Shown: positions 50,709 to 58,711 of the stretch, in pieces
How positions within the stretch are numbered: the first letter of the stretch is position 1
Layout: the number at the start of each line of letters is the position of its first letter
Source of the DNA: Saprospiraceae bacterium
GTDB taxonomy: Bacteria; Bacteroidota; Bacteroidia; Chitinophagales; Saprospiraceae
Direction of reading: 5' to 3'
Length of the DNA stretch: 64,000 bases
Assembly (NCBI GenBank): GCA_027008645.1
Contig: JALVEE010000267.1
Location: 1-64,000, forward strand
Made by a program: the position numbers and the translations under genes
The notes under the pieces: model-generated
What the model saw: the letters and a program-made list of their open reading frames with translations, nothing else
Databases searched by the model: none
What the model was told of the DNA's origin: nothing

Positions 50709-52595
50709 ATGACGACAGAAAAAATTAAACAAAAAAAAGGACAAATTGGCGTAAGTGCAGATGATATTTTTCCACTTATCAAAAAGTTCCTTTATACAGA
50801 CCAGGAGATATTTTTAAGAGAGCTCATATCAAATGCAGTTGATGCAACGACAAAATTAAAAACTCTAGCATCGAAAGGTGAATTTAAAGGAGAACTTGGT
50901 GATCTCACAATAGATGTGAAACTCGATGAGAAAAATAAGACTATAAGCGTAATCGACAGAGGGATCGGAATGACAGAAGAAGAGGTGATAAAATACTTAA
51001 ATCAAGTCGCATTTTCTTCAGCTCAAGAGTTTTTGGAAAAATATTCCGGAGAAAATATTATAGGTCACTTTGGGCTCGGTTTTTACTCAGCATTTATGGT
51101 TGCTGAAAAGGTTGAAGTAAGAACAAAATCATACAAAGATGACGCAAAAGCCGTAAAATGGGTTTGTGACGGCTCTCCCGAATACACCTTGGAAGAAATT
51201 GATAAAGAATCAAGGGGTACTGAGATAATCTTGCATGTCGGTGAAGAAGGTAAAGACTATTTGAGCAAAAACAGAATTCAAGAATTGCTTGATAAATACT
51301 GTAAATTCTTACCTATACCTATCAGGTTTGGTACTAAAACCGAGTACAAAACAGAAGGGGAAGGAGATGATGCAAAGCAAATAGAAGAGGAAGTTGACAA
51401 TATCATCAATAATCCTAATCCACTATGGAAAAAGTCTCCAAATGAATTGAAAGATGAAGATTATAAGGAGTTTTACCGAGAGTTATTCCCGGGAACTTTC
51501 AATGATCCTGTTTTTTGGATTCATCTAAAGATGGATTACCCATTCAATCTAACGGGCATATTGTATTTCCCGAAAGTAACCAATAATTTCGATATTCAAA
51601 AAAGTAAAATTCACCTTTACAGCAATCAAGTATTTATCACAGATGATGTAAGGGCGATAGTTCCGGAATTTTTAATGCTTTTGCACGGAGTTATTGATTC
51701 TCCCGATATCCCTCTAAATGTTTCCAGAAGCAGTCTTCAAAATGACCAAAGAGTGAAGAAAATCACATCTTATATTACCAAAAAAGTAGCGGAAAAACTA
51801 AAGGGGATTTTCAAAAAAGACAGAAAAGAATTTGAAAATAAATGGGATGATATCAGCACATTTGTGAAATACGGTATGATTACTGAGGAGAAATTTTACG
51901 ATAAAGCATTGGATTTTGTTTTGTTGAAAAATGAAGAGGGCAAATACTTTACATTTGAGGAATACAAAGAAAAGATTAAAGCAAACCAAGTTGATAAACA
52001 CGATAAGACCGTAATAATTTACACAAGTGATGTCAAAGCCCAACACAGTTATATTCAATCTGCTAAAAATTACGGATATGATGTTGTCGTAATGGACAAT
52101 ATTATCGATGTTCATTTTATGCAGCATATGGAAACCAAAGACGGAAGCATTACATTTGTGAGAGTTGATTCAGATACGGTTGATAATTTGGTGCAAAAAG
52201 ATGAGAAGAAAGAATCTGTGATGTCCGAAAAACAACAAGAAAAAGTAAAAACCATATTCACAGAATCTCTAAAGGGAGAGAACAATACTATTGAAATGAA
52301 AGCACTTTCTCCGGATGATTTGCCGGTTGTAATTACCAAACCGGAATTTATGCGTAGATTTAAAGAAATGCAACAATATCAAAGTATGGGTATGGGAGAT
52401 TTGCCCGAAAGTTACAATATCATAATCAATTCCAACAATCCATTGATTGCTGACAAATTGGTCAAGATGAAAAGTCAAGAAAAGAAAGAAAAATTTGCAA
52501 CATATCTATACAAACTGGCAAAATTGAATCAAAATATGCTTACCGGAGAAGAAATGACGGATTTTGTAAAGACAAGTGTAGAGTTTTTGAAATAG
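50709..52595 (+). CDS. htpG: Molecular chaperone HtpG (Hsp90)
   Basis: 628 residues, the usual length. The N-terminal GHKL ATPase has 'IFLRELISNAVDATTKLKTL', 'ISVIDRGIGMTEEEVIKYL' and 'IGHFGLGFYSAFMVAEKVEV'. The middle domain has 'LFPGTFNDPVFWIHLKMDYP' and 'LPLNVSRSSLQ'-type text (here 'IPLNVSRSSLQNDQRVKKI', carrying the catalytic Arg). The C-terminal dimerisation domain is intact ('NNPLIADKLVKMKSQEKKEK'). It is an ATP-dependent cytoplasmic chaperone. It stands alone behind a sigma-54-like promoter and ends near a shared terminator. Confidence 0.98.
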   Translation: MTTEKIKQKKGQIGVSADDIFPLIKKFLYTDQEIFLRELISNAVDATTKLKTLASKGEFKGELGDLTIDVKLDEKNKTISVIDRGIGMTEEEVIKYLNQVAFSSAQEFLEKYSGENIIGHFGLGFYSAFMVAEKVEVRTKSYKDDAKAVKWVCDGSPEYTLEEIDKESRGTEIILHVGEEGKDYLSKNRIQELLDKYCKFLPIPIRFGTKTEYKTEGEGDDAKQIEEEVDNIINNPNPLWKKSPNELKDEDYKEFYRELFPGTFNDPVFWIHLKMDYPFNLTGILYFPKVTNNFDIQKSKIHLYSNQVFITDDVRAIVPEFLMLLHGVIDSPDIPLNVSRSSLQNDQRVKKITSYITKKVAEKLKGIFKKDRKEFENKWDDISTFVKYGMITEEKFYDKALDFVLLKNEEGKYFTFEEYKEKIKANQVDKHDKTVIIYTSDVKAQHSYIQSAKNYGYDVVVMDNIIDVHFMQHMETKDGSITFVRVDSDTVDNLVQKDEKKESVMSEKQQEKVKTIFTESLKGENNTIEMKALSPDDLPVVITKPEFMRRFKEMQQYQSMGMGDLPESYNIIINSNNPLIADKLVKMKSQEKKEKFATYLYKLAKLNQNMLTGEEMTDFVKTSVEFLK

Positions 52596-52648
52596 GTGTT
52601 TAGTGCGCTACAAGTATAAGAAACTTATAGTGATATGAGAAAAACAAC

Positions 52649-52736
52649 CTGTATCATTTTATTTTTTCGCTTTTCCTAACCCTTGCCTCTGACTCCTAAA
52701 GGAGAATCAACCCACAATGCGAAAAAATGAAATACA
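52649..52736 (+). repeat. Short interspersed palindromic repeat, copy C
   Basis: The left end ATTTTATTTTTTCGCTTTTCC and right end GCGAAAAAATGAAATACA (52719-52736) are inverted; the left end is slightly diverged from the family. The core GCCTCTGACTCCTAAAGGAG (52685-52704) and the following AATCAACCC are shared with copy B. It lies between htpG and the bidirectional terminator. Confidence 0.75.
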
Positions 52737-52771
52737 AAAAAAACCTGCATCAAAATGATGTGGGTTTTTTT
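52736..52771. terminator. Bidirectional terminator between htpG and the ABC-F gene
   Basis: AAACCTGCATC (52741-52751) pairs with GATGTGGGTTT (52757-52767), with an A run on the left and a T run on the right. Confidence 0.8.
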
Positions 52772-54638
52772 ATTCAAATTCTTCTAATTTCTCCATTAAA
52801 GTTTCCCAGCGATTTTCCAGATTTAATATTTCGTTGTCAAGAGCATTGAGTTTTTTACCCATTTCAGCTATTTTACCGGGATCAGTATCCGTATTTTCTT
52901 CAAAGAACTGATGAACTTTTTGTTTTTCATTTTCTTTTTTTTCAATCTCTTTCAAAGTTCTGGATATTTCATTATCTATTTTCTTTTTTTCTTTGCGCTG
53001 AGCGTTTTTATCCTCTATTGATTGCTTTTTATATTGATTTGCATCTTCTTTTTTACTTAAATTTTTATTTGCACGGTATTCGGTATATGTACCGTTAAAA
53101 TCCTTGATATTTCCCTTTCCGTCCATTATAAACAGATGATCGGTAAGTTTGTCCATAAAATATCTATCGTGAGTGATAATAATCAGATTGCCCTTGAAGC
53201 CCATAAGATAATCTTCCAGTATATTCAATGTGACAATATCCAAATCATTGGTAGGTTCATCGAGAATAAGGAAATTTGGATTTTTCATTAAGACCGTCAG
53301 AAGTTGTAGTCGTCTTTTTTCACCTCCGCTTAATTGTGATACATATACTTGTTGGTGTTTTCTGGAAAAAAGAAAGCGTTCTAATAATTGCTCTGCGGTC
53401 AATTTTTTACCATTGGCCATTGGCAAATATTCGGCGATATCCGTTATCACTTCGAGCACACGTTTATCCTTTGACAATACCAGCCCCCCTTGTGAGAAAT
53501 TTCCAAAATGAACTGTTTCACCTATTACTATCTTACCACTATCAGGACGTACTAATCCTGTTATCATATTGATAAAAGTTGATTTTCCGGCACCGTTATC
53601 ACCGACTATCCCTACTTTTTCAAATCTCTTGAACTTATAGCTAAAGTCATTTAGTATTTTAATATCGCCAAAAGCTTTTTCGACATTGTACAATTCTAAG
53701 ATTTTACCTCCCAGTCTTTGAGTTTCAATATCGATACTGATGGAATCATTGTATATCGCCTTGCTCGCTTTTTCACCAATCTCATGAGCCCTGTCAATTC
53801 TGGATTTTGATTTGGTTGTTCTGGCCTTTGGTTGTCTTTTTAGCCATTCCAATTCTTTTTTATACAATTTCTTTATTTTTTCGGCTGTTACCGATTCATT
53901 GTGTATTCTTTCTGCTTTCTTTTCCAGATATCGTTCATAATTACCGGAATAAACAAACAATTCTCCCCTGTCCAATTCTACAATTCTATTGCAGGTATTT
54001 TCCAAAAAATATCTATCATGGGTAACCATGAACAAAGTTATTTTCTTATTTGAAAGATAGTTTTCCAGCCATTCTATCATATCGATATCCAAGTGATTGG
54101 TAGGCTCGTCAAGAATCAAAAAATCAGGTTCTTGAACAATGATTCTTGCAAGAGCAACACGCTTTTTTTGCCCTCCCGATAATTCTTTTATTTTTTGGTC
54201 AAGCTTAGGAATTTTTAATTTAAAAAGAATTTCTTTAATCTTATTTTCAATATTCCAAGCATCAAGATTATCCAATTTTGCAATAGCGATATCCAATGTT
54301 TCATTGTCATTTTTAATTACTGCCGTTTCATATTGCTTAATAGCATTTATTTTGGGGTCATCTGTATCAAATACCGCATCCAAAACACTAAAATCTTCTT
54401 CGAAAACCGGTTCCTGTTTTAAAAATGCCAATTTAATATCCTTATTTATTATAATTTTGGCTTTCTCACCTTCGGGGCTCTCTTCACCAAAAATCACTCT
54501 GAGGAGTGTGGATTTACCGCTTCCGTTTTTGGCAATTAATCCGATTTTATCCCCTTGGTTAATACTGAGATTAATATTTTCAAACAGGATTTTTTCCCCA
54601 TAAGATTTAGTAACATTTTCTAAAAGCAAGTAATTCAT
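52770..54638 (-). CDS. ABC-F family ATPase (Uup-like)
   Basis: 622 residues, two ABC domains in one chain without membrane segments. The first has Walker A 'GLIAKNGSGKST', signature 'LSGGQKKRVALARI' and Walker B 'FLILDEPTNHLD'. The second has 'GIVGDNGAGKST', 'LSGGEKRRLQLLTV' and 'FLILDEPTNDLD'. A charged linker lies between, and a C-terminal coiled coil (about 540-622) resembles Uup. ABC-F proteins act on the ribosome or translation; some give antibiotic resistance. Uup-type members also affect DNA/ribosome assembly. Which applies here is not readable. Confidence 0.94.
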   Translation of the reverse strand: MNYLLLENVTKSYGEKILFENINLSINQGDKIGLIAKNGSGKSTLLRVIFGEESPEGEKAKIIINKDIKLAFLKQEPVFEEDFSVLDAVFDTDDPKINAIKQYETAVIKNDNETLDIAIAKLDNLDAWNIENKIKEILFKLKIPKLDQKIKELSGGQKKRVALARIIVQEPDFLILDEPTNHLDIDMIEWLENYLSNKKITLFMVTHDRYFLENTCNRIVELDRGELFVYSGNYERYLEKKAERIHNESVTAEKIKKLYKKELEWLKRQPKARTTKSKSRIDRAHEIGEKASKAIYNDSISIDIETQRLGGKILELYNVEKAFGDIKILNDFSYKFKRFEKVGIVGDNGAGKSTFINMITGLVRPDSGKIVIGETVHFGNFSQGGLVLSKDKRVLEVITDIAEYLPMANGKKLTAEQLLERFLFSRKHQQVYVSQLSGGEKRRLQLLTVLMKNPNFLILDEPTNDLDIVTLNILEDYLMGFKGNLIIITHDRYFMDKLTDHLFIMDGKGNIKDFNGTYTEYRANKNLSKKEDANQYKKQSIEDKNAQRKEKKKIDNEISRTLKEIEKKENEKQKVHQFFEENTDTDPGKIAEMGKKLNALDNEILNLENRWETLMEKLEEFE

Positions 54639-54663
54639 CTATCCTTTATTCTTGTATGAATCG

Positions 54664-54671
54664 CAAAAGTA
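54664..54671 (-). promoter_or_regulatory. Candidate -7 promoter element for the ABC-F gene
   Basis: The minus strand reads TACTTTTG, an exact TAnnTTTG match, ending 25 bp before the ATG at 54638. Confidence 0.5.
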
Positions 54672-54690
54672 AGATAATAAACTTAGAATA

Positions 54691-55818
54691 TTAACCAATC
54701 CCGATAAACGATTCGAAATTTTCAGGATTTATCAATTGAAAATCACTATCCGGATAAGTTGAAATAAAAGCTTTTGGTGGTTTAACTTTTGCTTTTTTAT
54801 TCCATTTGAATTCGTAAGCGTGTAATTTCCCGTCATACTCTTCAATATAATCTATTTCTTTTTGTTTAAGCGTTCTCCAAAAATATTTATTTGAATAAAG
54901 ATTGTTATAGTTTGTGTGCTTCATCCTTTCGCTAATAATAAAATTTTCCCACAAAGCACCAACGTCATTGCGCAAGTTTAAAGAATTGAAATTTGCAATT
55001 ATTGCATTTCTAATTCCATTATCATAAAAATAAATTTTCTTAGATTTTTTTAACTCATTTCTTAAATTCCTAGAAAATGAAGGTAATTTAAAAATCACAA
55101 ATGATTTTTGTAGTAAATCTATGTAGCTTTCAACAGTTTCGTTATTCAAGCCAGATAATAAACCTAATTCGGAATAAGAAACCTGATTTCCAACTTGAAA
55201 TGCAAGAGCTTGAAGTAATTTTAATAATTTATCAGATTTTTTTATTTTATTCCAAATGAGAATATCCTTGTAAAGATAATCGGAGGTCAATGAATTCAGC
55301 AATTCAATCTTATCTTTTTTAGCCAAAACAACATCAGGGTAATAACCATATATCATTCTGTTTTCTAACTGATTGTACTCCTCCCAATACCCATGATAAT
55401 CAACCATTTCTTTAAAAGATAACGGAAAAAGATTAAACTCCCATTTTCGTCCTGTCAAAGGTTCATTTACTTTGTTTGCTAATTCAAATGAACTCGAACC
55501 GGAAGCTATCAATTGGACATCCTCGATATAATCAGTTATTAATTTCATTTTAAGCCCGATATCTGAGATCATTTGAGCTTCATCTATGACTATATATTTA
55601 TTATTTCCAATTATATTTTTTAATTTATTCACATTGATATTCTGAAAATTCAATCTGACTTCAGGACTATCACCATTCAACCAAAGCACATTTTTCTTAT
55701 GATGAAATATTGAATTTAATAGGGTAGTTTTTCCAGTTTGTCTCGCTCCTAATACGATTATTGCTTTTTTTGTACCAAGCTTAGATTCTATTTTATTTTC
55801 TATAATTCTTTTTATCAT
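54691..55818 (-). CDS. AAA ATPase with DUF4143 C-terminal domain
   Basis: 375 residues. Walker A is 'GARQTGKTT' (about 24-32), Walker B 'KYIVIDEAQMISDIGLKMKL', sensor-like 'VQLIASGSSSFELANKVNEP' and 'GRKWEFNLFPLSFKEMVDYH'. The C-terminal part has a winged-helix-like segment ('LGLLSGLNNETVESYIDLLQ') and a nuclease-like DUF4143 region ('ALWENFIISERMKHTNYNNL', 'KEIDYIEEYDGKLHAYEFKW'). The family is widespread and patchy, often thought to be selfish or defensive; its function is unproven. Two operator-like palindromes lie just upstream. The gene interrupts an otherwise housekeeping stretch. Confidence 0.92.
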   Translation of the reverse strand: MIKRIIENKIESKLGTKKAIIVLGARQTGKTTLLNSIFHHKKNVLWLNGDSPEVRLNFQNINVNKLKNIIGNNKYIVIDEAQMISDIGLKMKLITDYIEDVQLIASGSSSFELANKVNEPLTGRKWEFNLFPLSFKEMVDYHGYWEEYNQLENRMIYGYYPDVVLAKKDKIELLNSLTSDYLYKDILIWNKIKKSDKLLKLLQALAFQVGNQVSYSELGLLSGLNNETVESYIDLLQKSFVIFKLPSFSRNLRNELKKSKKIYFYDNGIRNAIIANFNSLNLRNDVGALWENFIISERMKHTNYNNLYSNKYFWRTLKQKEIDYIEEYDGKLHAYEFKWNKKAKVKPPKAFISTYPDSDFQLINPENFESFIGIG

Positions 55819-55844
55819 AATTTTTTTGCAAATATAAGCATATT

Positions 55845-55894
55845 TTGCGTATCTATCCGTAATTTATACCAATATTTTGCGTATTGATCCGCAA
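55845..55894 (-). promoter_or_regulatory. Twin operator-like palindromes upstream of the DUF4143 gene
   Basis: Two related 18-bp palindromes: TTGCGTATCTATCCGTAA (55845-55862) and TTGCGTATTGATCCGCAA (55877-55894, perfect TTGCG/CGCAA arms). Their repeat distance is 32 bp, about three helical turns. They begin 27 bp ahead of the start codon. Surrounding bases (ATATTTTGCGTAT) are also repeated. This suggests cooperative binding by a dimeric regulator. Confidence 0.6.
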
Positions 55895-55960
55895 ATTATG
55901 CTATTAATTAAACATTAGTAACTAAAAGTTCACTCGGAAAATTTGGAAATATTTTTATGT

Positions 55961-56779
55961 TTACAAATAATTATCTATCCATTCACCCAATAGTTCCATT
56001 AAGATATGTTCTGATTTTTTTACCATTTTGACTACATCTTGATGAGTTGTTTCTTTAATTCGCTCAGGTGGATAGCATTCATTGGAAACCATGGAAAATC
56101 CCGTAACTTTTATACCACCATGTACAGCTGCGATTGTTTCAAAAACAGTTGACATACCGATAAGGTCAGCCCCCATTCTATAAATCATCGAATACTCAGC
56201 CGGAGTTTCCAGACTGGGACCTTGTAGTGCCAAATATATTCCTTGTTTAAGATTATATCCGGTTTTCTTAGAAATCTCTATAAACTCTTTTCGGATATCG
56301 GCATTGTATGCATTAGACATATCGGGAAATCTTGTTCCAAGTTCATCGATATTTTTACCTCTCAGAGGGTGATCCGGAATCATATTGATATGGTCTTTTA
56401 GTAATATCACATCACCTGCGTTGAAATCCGGGTTTATTCCACCGGCAGCATTAGTTAAAATCAAATTTTTTGCACCCATATATTGCATTACGCGTACAGG
56501 ATAAGTGACCTCTTTTGCAGAATAACCTTCATAATAATGCATTCTACCCGAAAATAAATATATATTAGTTCCATTTCTTTTCCCAATTACCAATTCACCT
56601 TTGTGGTTTTGCACGGTACTTGTTTTGAAATGAGGAATCTCACGATAAGGAATTTTTTTTACAATCTCATCCAAAAGTTCTTCACTACTTAATCCCGAAC
56701 CAAAAACAATAGCTAAGTGAGGTTTTACATCCGTTAGGGATTCAATAAATTTTGTAGTTTCCTTGAGTTTTTCTATCAT
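55961..56779 (-). CDS. punA: Purine nucleoside phosphorylase
   Basis: 272 residues, trimeric PNP family. 'LAIVFGSGLSSEELLDEIV' binds phosphate, with the later 'GRMHYYEGYSAKEVTYPVRV' and 'LILTNAAGGINPDFNAGDVI'. 'LALQGPSLETPAEYSMIYRM' carries the base-contacting Glu, and 'GADLIGMSTVFETIAA' and 'TGFSMVSNEC' are also conserved. It splits inosine or guanosine (and deoxy forms) with phosphate to free base and pentose-1-phosphate in the cytoplasm. The symbol follows the PunA/XapA family; exact substrate preference is not shown. Confidence 0.95.
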   Translation of the reverse strand: MIEKLKETTKFIESLTDVKPHLAIVFGSGLSSEELLDEIVKKIPYREIPHFKTSTVQNHKGELVIGKRNGTNIYLFSGRMHYYEGYSAKEVTYPVRVMQYMGAKNLILTNAAGGINPDFNAGDVILLKDHINMIPDHPLRGKNIDELGTRFPDMSNAYNADIRKEFIEISKKTGYNLKQGIYLALQGPSLETPAEYSMIYRMGADLIGMSTVFETIAAVHGGIKVTGFSMVSNECYPPERIKETTHQDVVKMVKKSEHILMELLGEWIDNYL

Positions 56780-56807
56780 TTTTAGTAATTTTATAATATA
56801 AATTCGT

Positions 56808-56815
56808 CAAAATTA
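56808..56815 (-). promoter_or_regulatory. Candidate -7 promoter element for the phosphorylase gene
   Basis: The minus strand reads TAATTTTG (TAnnTTTG), ending 28 bp before the ATG at 56779. A TTTG on the same strand (56838-56841 as CAAA) lies 22 bp upstream as a -33 candidate. Confidence 0.5.
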
Positions 56816-56867
56816 AAACTTTAGTAAGAAAAAGAGGCAAATTATTATTAAAAAATGTAAAAAGCCT

Positions 56868-56875
56868 TATATTTG
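56868..56875 (+). promoter_or_regulatory. Candidate -7 promoter element of the rimP-nusA-infB operon
   Basis: TATATTTG matches TAnnTTTG exactly. Expected start is near 56881, so the leader would be about 50 bases and would hold the hairpin at 56893-56920. Confidence 0.55.
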
Positions 56876-56892
56876 CGCATGATTTAAAGGGA

Positions 56893-56920
56893 GAGGGAGC
56901 GTATTAGCTCCCTCTTTTTT
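56893..56920 (+). terminator. Terminator-like leader hairpin (attenuator candidate) before rimP
   Basis: GAGGGAGC (56893-56900) pairs perfectly with GCTCCCTC (56907-56914) around a 6-base loop and is followed by six T. It lies 11 bp before the rimP ATG and downstream of the likely promoter, with no plus-strand gene ending upstream. A leader attenuator is therefore more likely than an end-of-gene terminator. Confidence 0.75.
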
Positions 56921-56931
56921 ATAAAGGTAAT

Positions 56932-57393
56932 ATGATAGAAGAGAAATTAATACCGGTTATTGAACAAAAGTTATCTGAAGAAGGCTTTGAAGATTGCTTT
57001 ATAGTTGATATTGTAGTAAGCAAAAACTCCAAGGTTGTAGTGTATGTGGATTGTGATTCCGGTGTACCTATCAGAAAATGTGTTAGTATTAGTAGAAGAA
57101 TAGAGCATTATCTCGATGAAACCTTATTGTTAGGAGAAAAATACACACTTGAAGTTTCATCTCCGGGACTGGATAAGCCACTTGTCAGAAGACAATACAA
57201 AAAGAATATAGGCAGAGATTTAAAGGTAAAACTACCTGACAATGTTAAAATAAAAGGTACGCTCATTGAGGTTGATGAATTTGGTATAGTATTGGAAGTA
57301 TCTGAAAAGAAAAATGTAAAAAAAATAGAATTGAAATTTGAGGATATCCTCGAATCAAAAGTAATTGTAAAATTTAATAAAAAGAAAAAATGA
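56932..57393 (+). CDS. rimP: Ribosome maturation factor RimP
   Basis: 153 residues. The N-terminal alpha-beta domain ('IVVSKNSKVVVYVDCDSGVP', 'IRKCVSISRRIEHYLDETLL') is followed by the signature 'YTLEVSSPGLDKPLVRRQYK' and a C-terminal SH3-like barrel. It assists 30S subunit assembly. It is first in the conserved rimP-nusA-infB order, with a 4-bp ATGA overlap to nusA. Confidence 0.96.
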   Translation: MIEEKLIPVIEQKLSEEGFEDCFIVDIVVSKNSKVVVYVDCDSGVPIRKCVSISRRIEHYLDETLLLGEKYTLEVSSPGLDKPLVRRQYKKNIGRDLKVKLPDNVKIKGTLIEVDEFGIVLEVSEKKNVKKIELKFEDILESKVIVKFNKKKK

Positions 57394-58628
57394 ATTTAAT
57401 AGAATCTTTTTCTCAATTTAAAGCGGGGAAAAACATGGACAGACCGACATTGGTTAGGGTCTTGGAAGATGTTTTCAGAACGCTAATTAAAAAGAAATAT
57501 GGCTCTGATGATAATTTTGAAGTCATTGTAAATACGACTAATGGTGACCTTGAATTGTGGAAAGTACGGGAGATTGTTCCTGACGGGGAAGTTACAGATG
57601 TACTTACTCAAATATCTTTTTCCGAAGCACAATTAATCGATGAAGATTATGAAGTGGGAGAGGAATGTTATGAACAATTGGACGTTGAGTCATTTGGTAG
57701 AAGGGCTATAATGGCTGCAAGGCAAACTTTGGTTTCAAGAATATCAGAATTGGAAAAGGAAGACGTTTACAAAAAATACAAGGACAGAGCAGGAGAATTG
57801 GTTTTAGGTGAAGTGGGACAGATTATGAAAAAAGATTTATTGGTGATAGACGATGCTACCGACAATGAATTGATTTTGCCCAGAAGCGAAATGATAAAGG
57901 GTGACTTTTTCAGAAAAGGTGATATGATAAAGGCTGTAATCAAGCATGTTGAAATGAAAAACAACAATCCGATTATCATTATTTCCAGAACTGACAGCAA
58001 GTTTCTTGAAAAACTGATGGAGCAAGAAGTTCCGGAGATAGAAGACGGGTTAATCACAATAAAAGATATTGTTAGAATACCGGGTATCAGAGCAAAAGTA
58101 GCAGTTGAATCTTATGATGATAGAATCGATCCAGTTGGGGCATGTGTTGGAATGAAAGGGTCAAGGATACATGGAATTGTTCGTGAATTGAGAAATGAAA
58201 ATATTGACATAATCAATTATACCAATAATACCATACTGTATATCCAAAGATCTTTGACTCCGGCTAAAGTTTCAAAAATCGAGTTGGATGATGAAAATAT
58301 GAAAGCTGCAGTTTACTTAAAACCGGATCAGGTATCAATGGCGATTGGTAAAAACGGTGCCAATATAAAACTTGCCAGCAGATTGACAAAATATGAAATC
58401 GATATATACAGAGAAGTTGACGAAAACTTAATCGATGATGTAGATTTGGATGAATTTAGCGATGAAATAGAAGAGTGGATTATAGATCAATTTAAAAATA
58501 TCGGCTGCGATACGGCTAAAAGTGTATTGGAATTAAACAGAGAAGAATTGGCGAGAAGAACAGATCTTGAAGAAGAGACAATTGATGAAGTGTTGAATAT
58601 TTTACAATCGGAATTTGAAGAAAATTAG
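57390..58628 (+). CDS. nusA: Transcription termination/antitermination protein NusA
   Basis: 412 residues. An N-terminal RNA polymerase-binding domain (about 1-130) precedes an S1 domain ('LVLGEVGQIMKKDLLVIDDA', about 132-205). Two KH domains have 'DPVGACVGMKGSRIHGIVRE' and 'VSMAIGKNGANIKLASRLTK'. A short acidic C-terminal extension contains a helix-hairpin-like 'TAKSVLELNREELARRTDLE'. It modulates pausing and termination. The leader hairpin of its own operon may be one of its targets. Confidence 0.97.
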   Translation: MNLIESFSQFKAGKNMDRPTLVRVLEDVFRTLIKKKYGSDDNFEVIVNTTNGDLELWKVREIVPDGEVTDVLTQISFSEAQLIDEDYEVGEECYEQLDVESFGRRAIMAARQTLVSRISELEKEDVYKKYKDRAGELVLGEVGQIMKKDLLVIDDATDNELILPRSEMIKGDFFRKGDMIKAVIKHVEMKNNNPIIIISRTDSKFLEKLMEQEVPEIEDGLITIKDIVRIPGIRAKVAVESYDDRIDPVGACVGMKGSRIHGIVRELRNENIDIINYTNNTILYIQRSLTPAKVSKIELDDENMKAAVYLKPDQVSMAIGKNGANIKLASRLTKYEIDIYREVDENLIDDVDLDEFSDEIEEWIIDQFKNIGCDTAKSVLELNREELARRTDLEEETIDEVLNILQSEFEEN

Positions 58629-58711
58629 AGTTTTTCCCGGTAGTAAAAGTATTTTTTTGATTTTTAATGAGGAGCTAAACCTTTAACAAAACATAGAACT
58701 AAATATTGATA

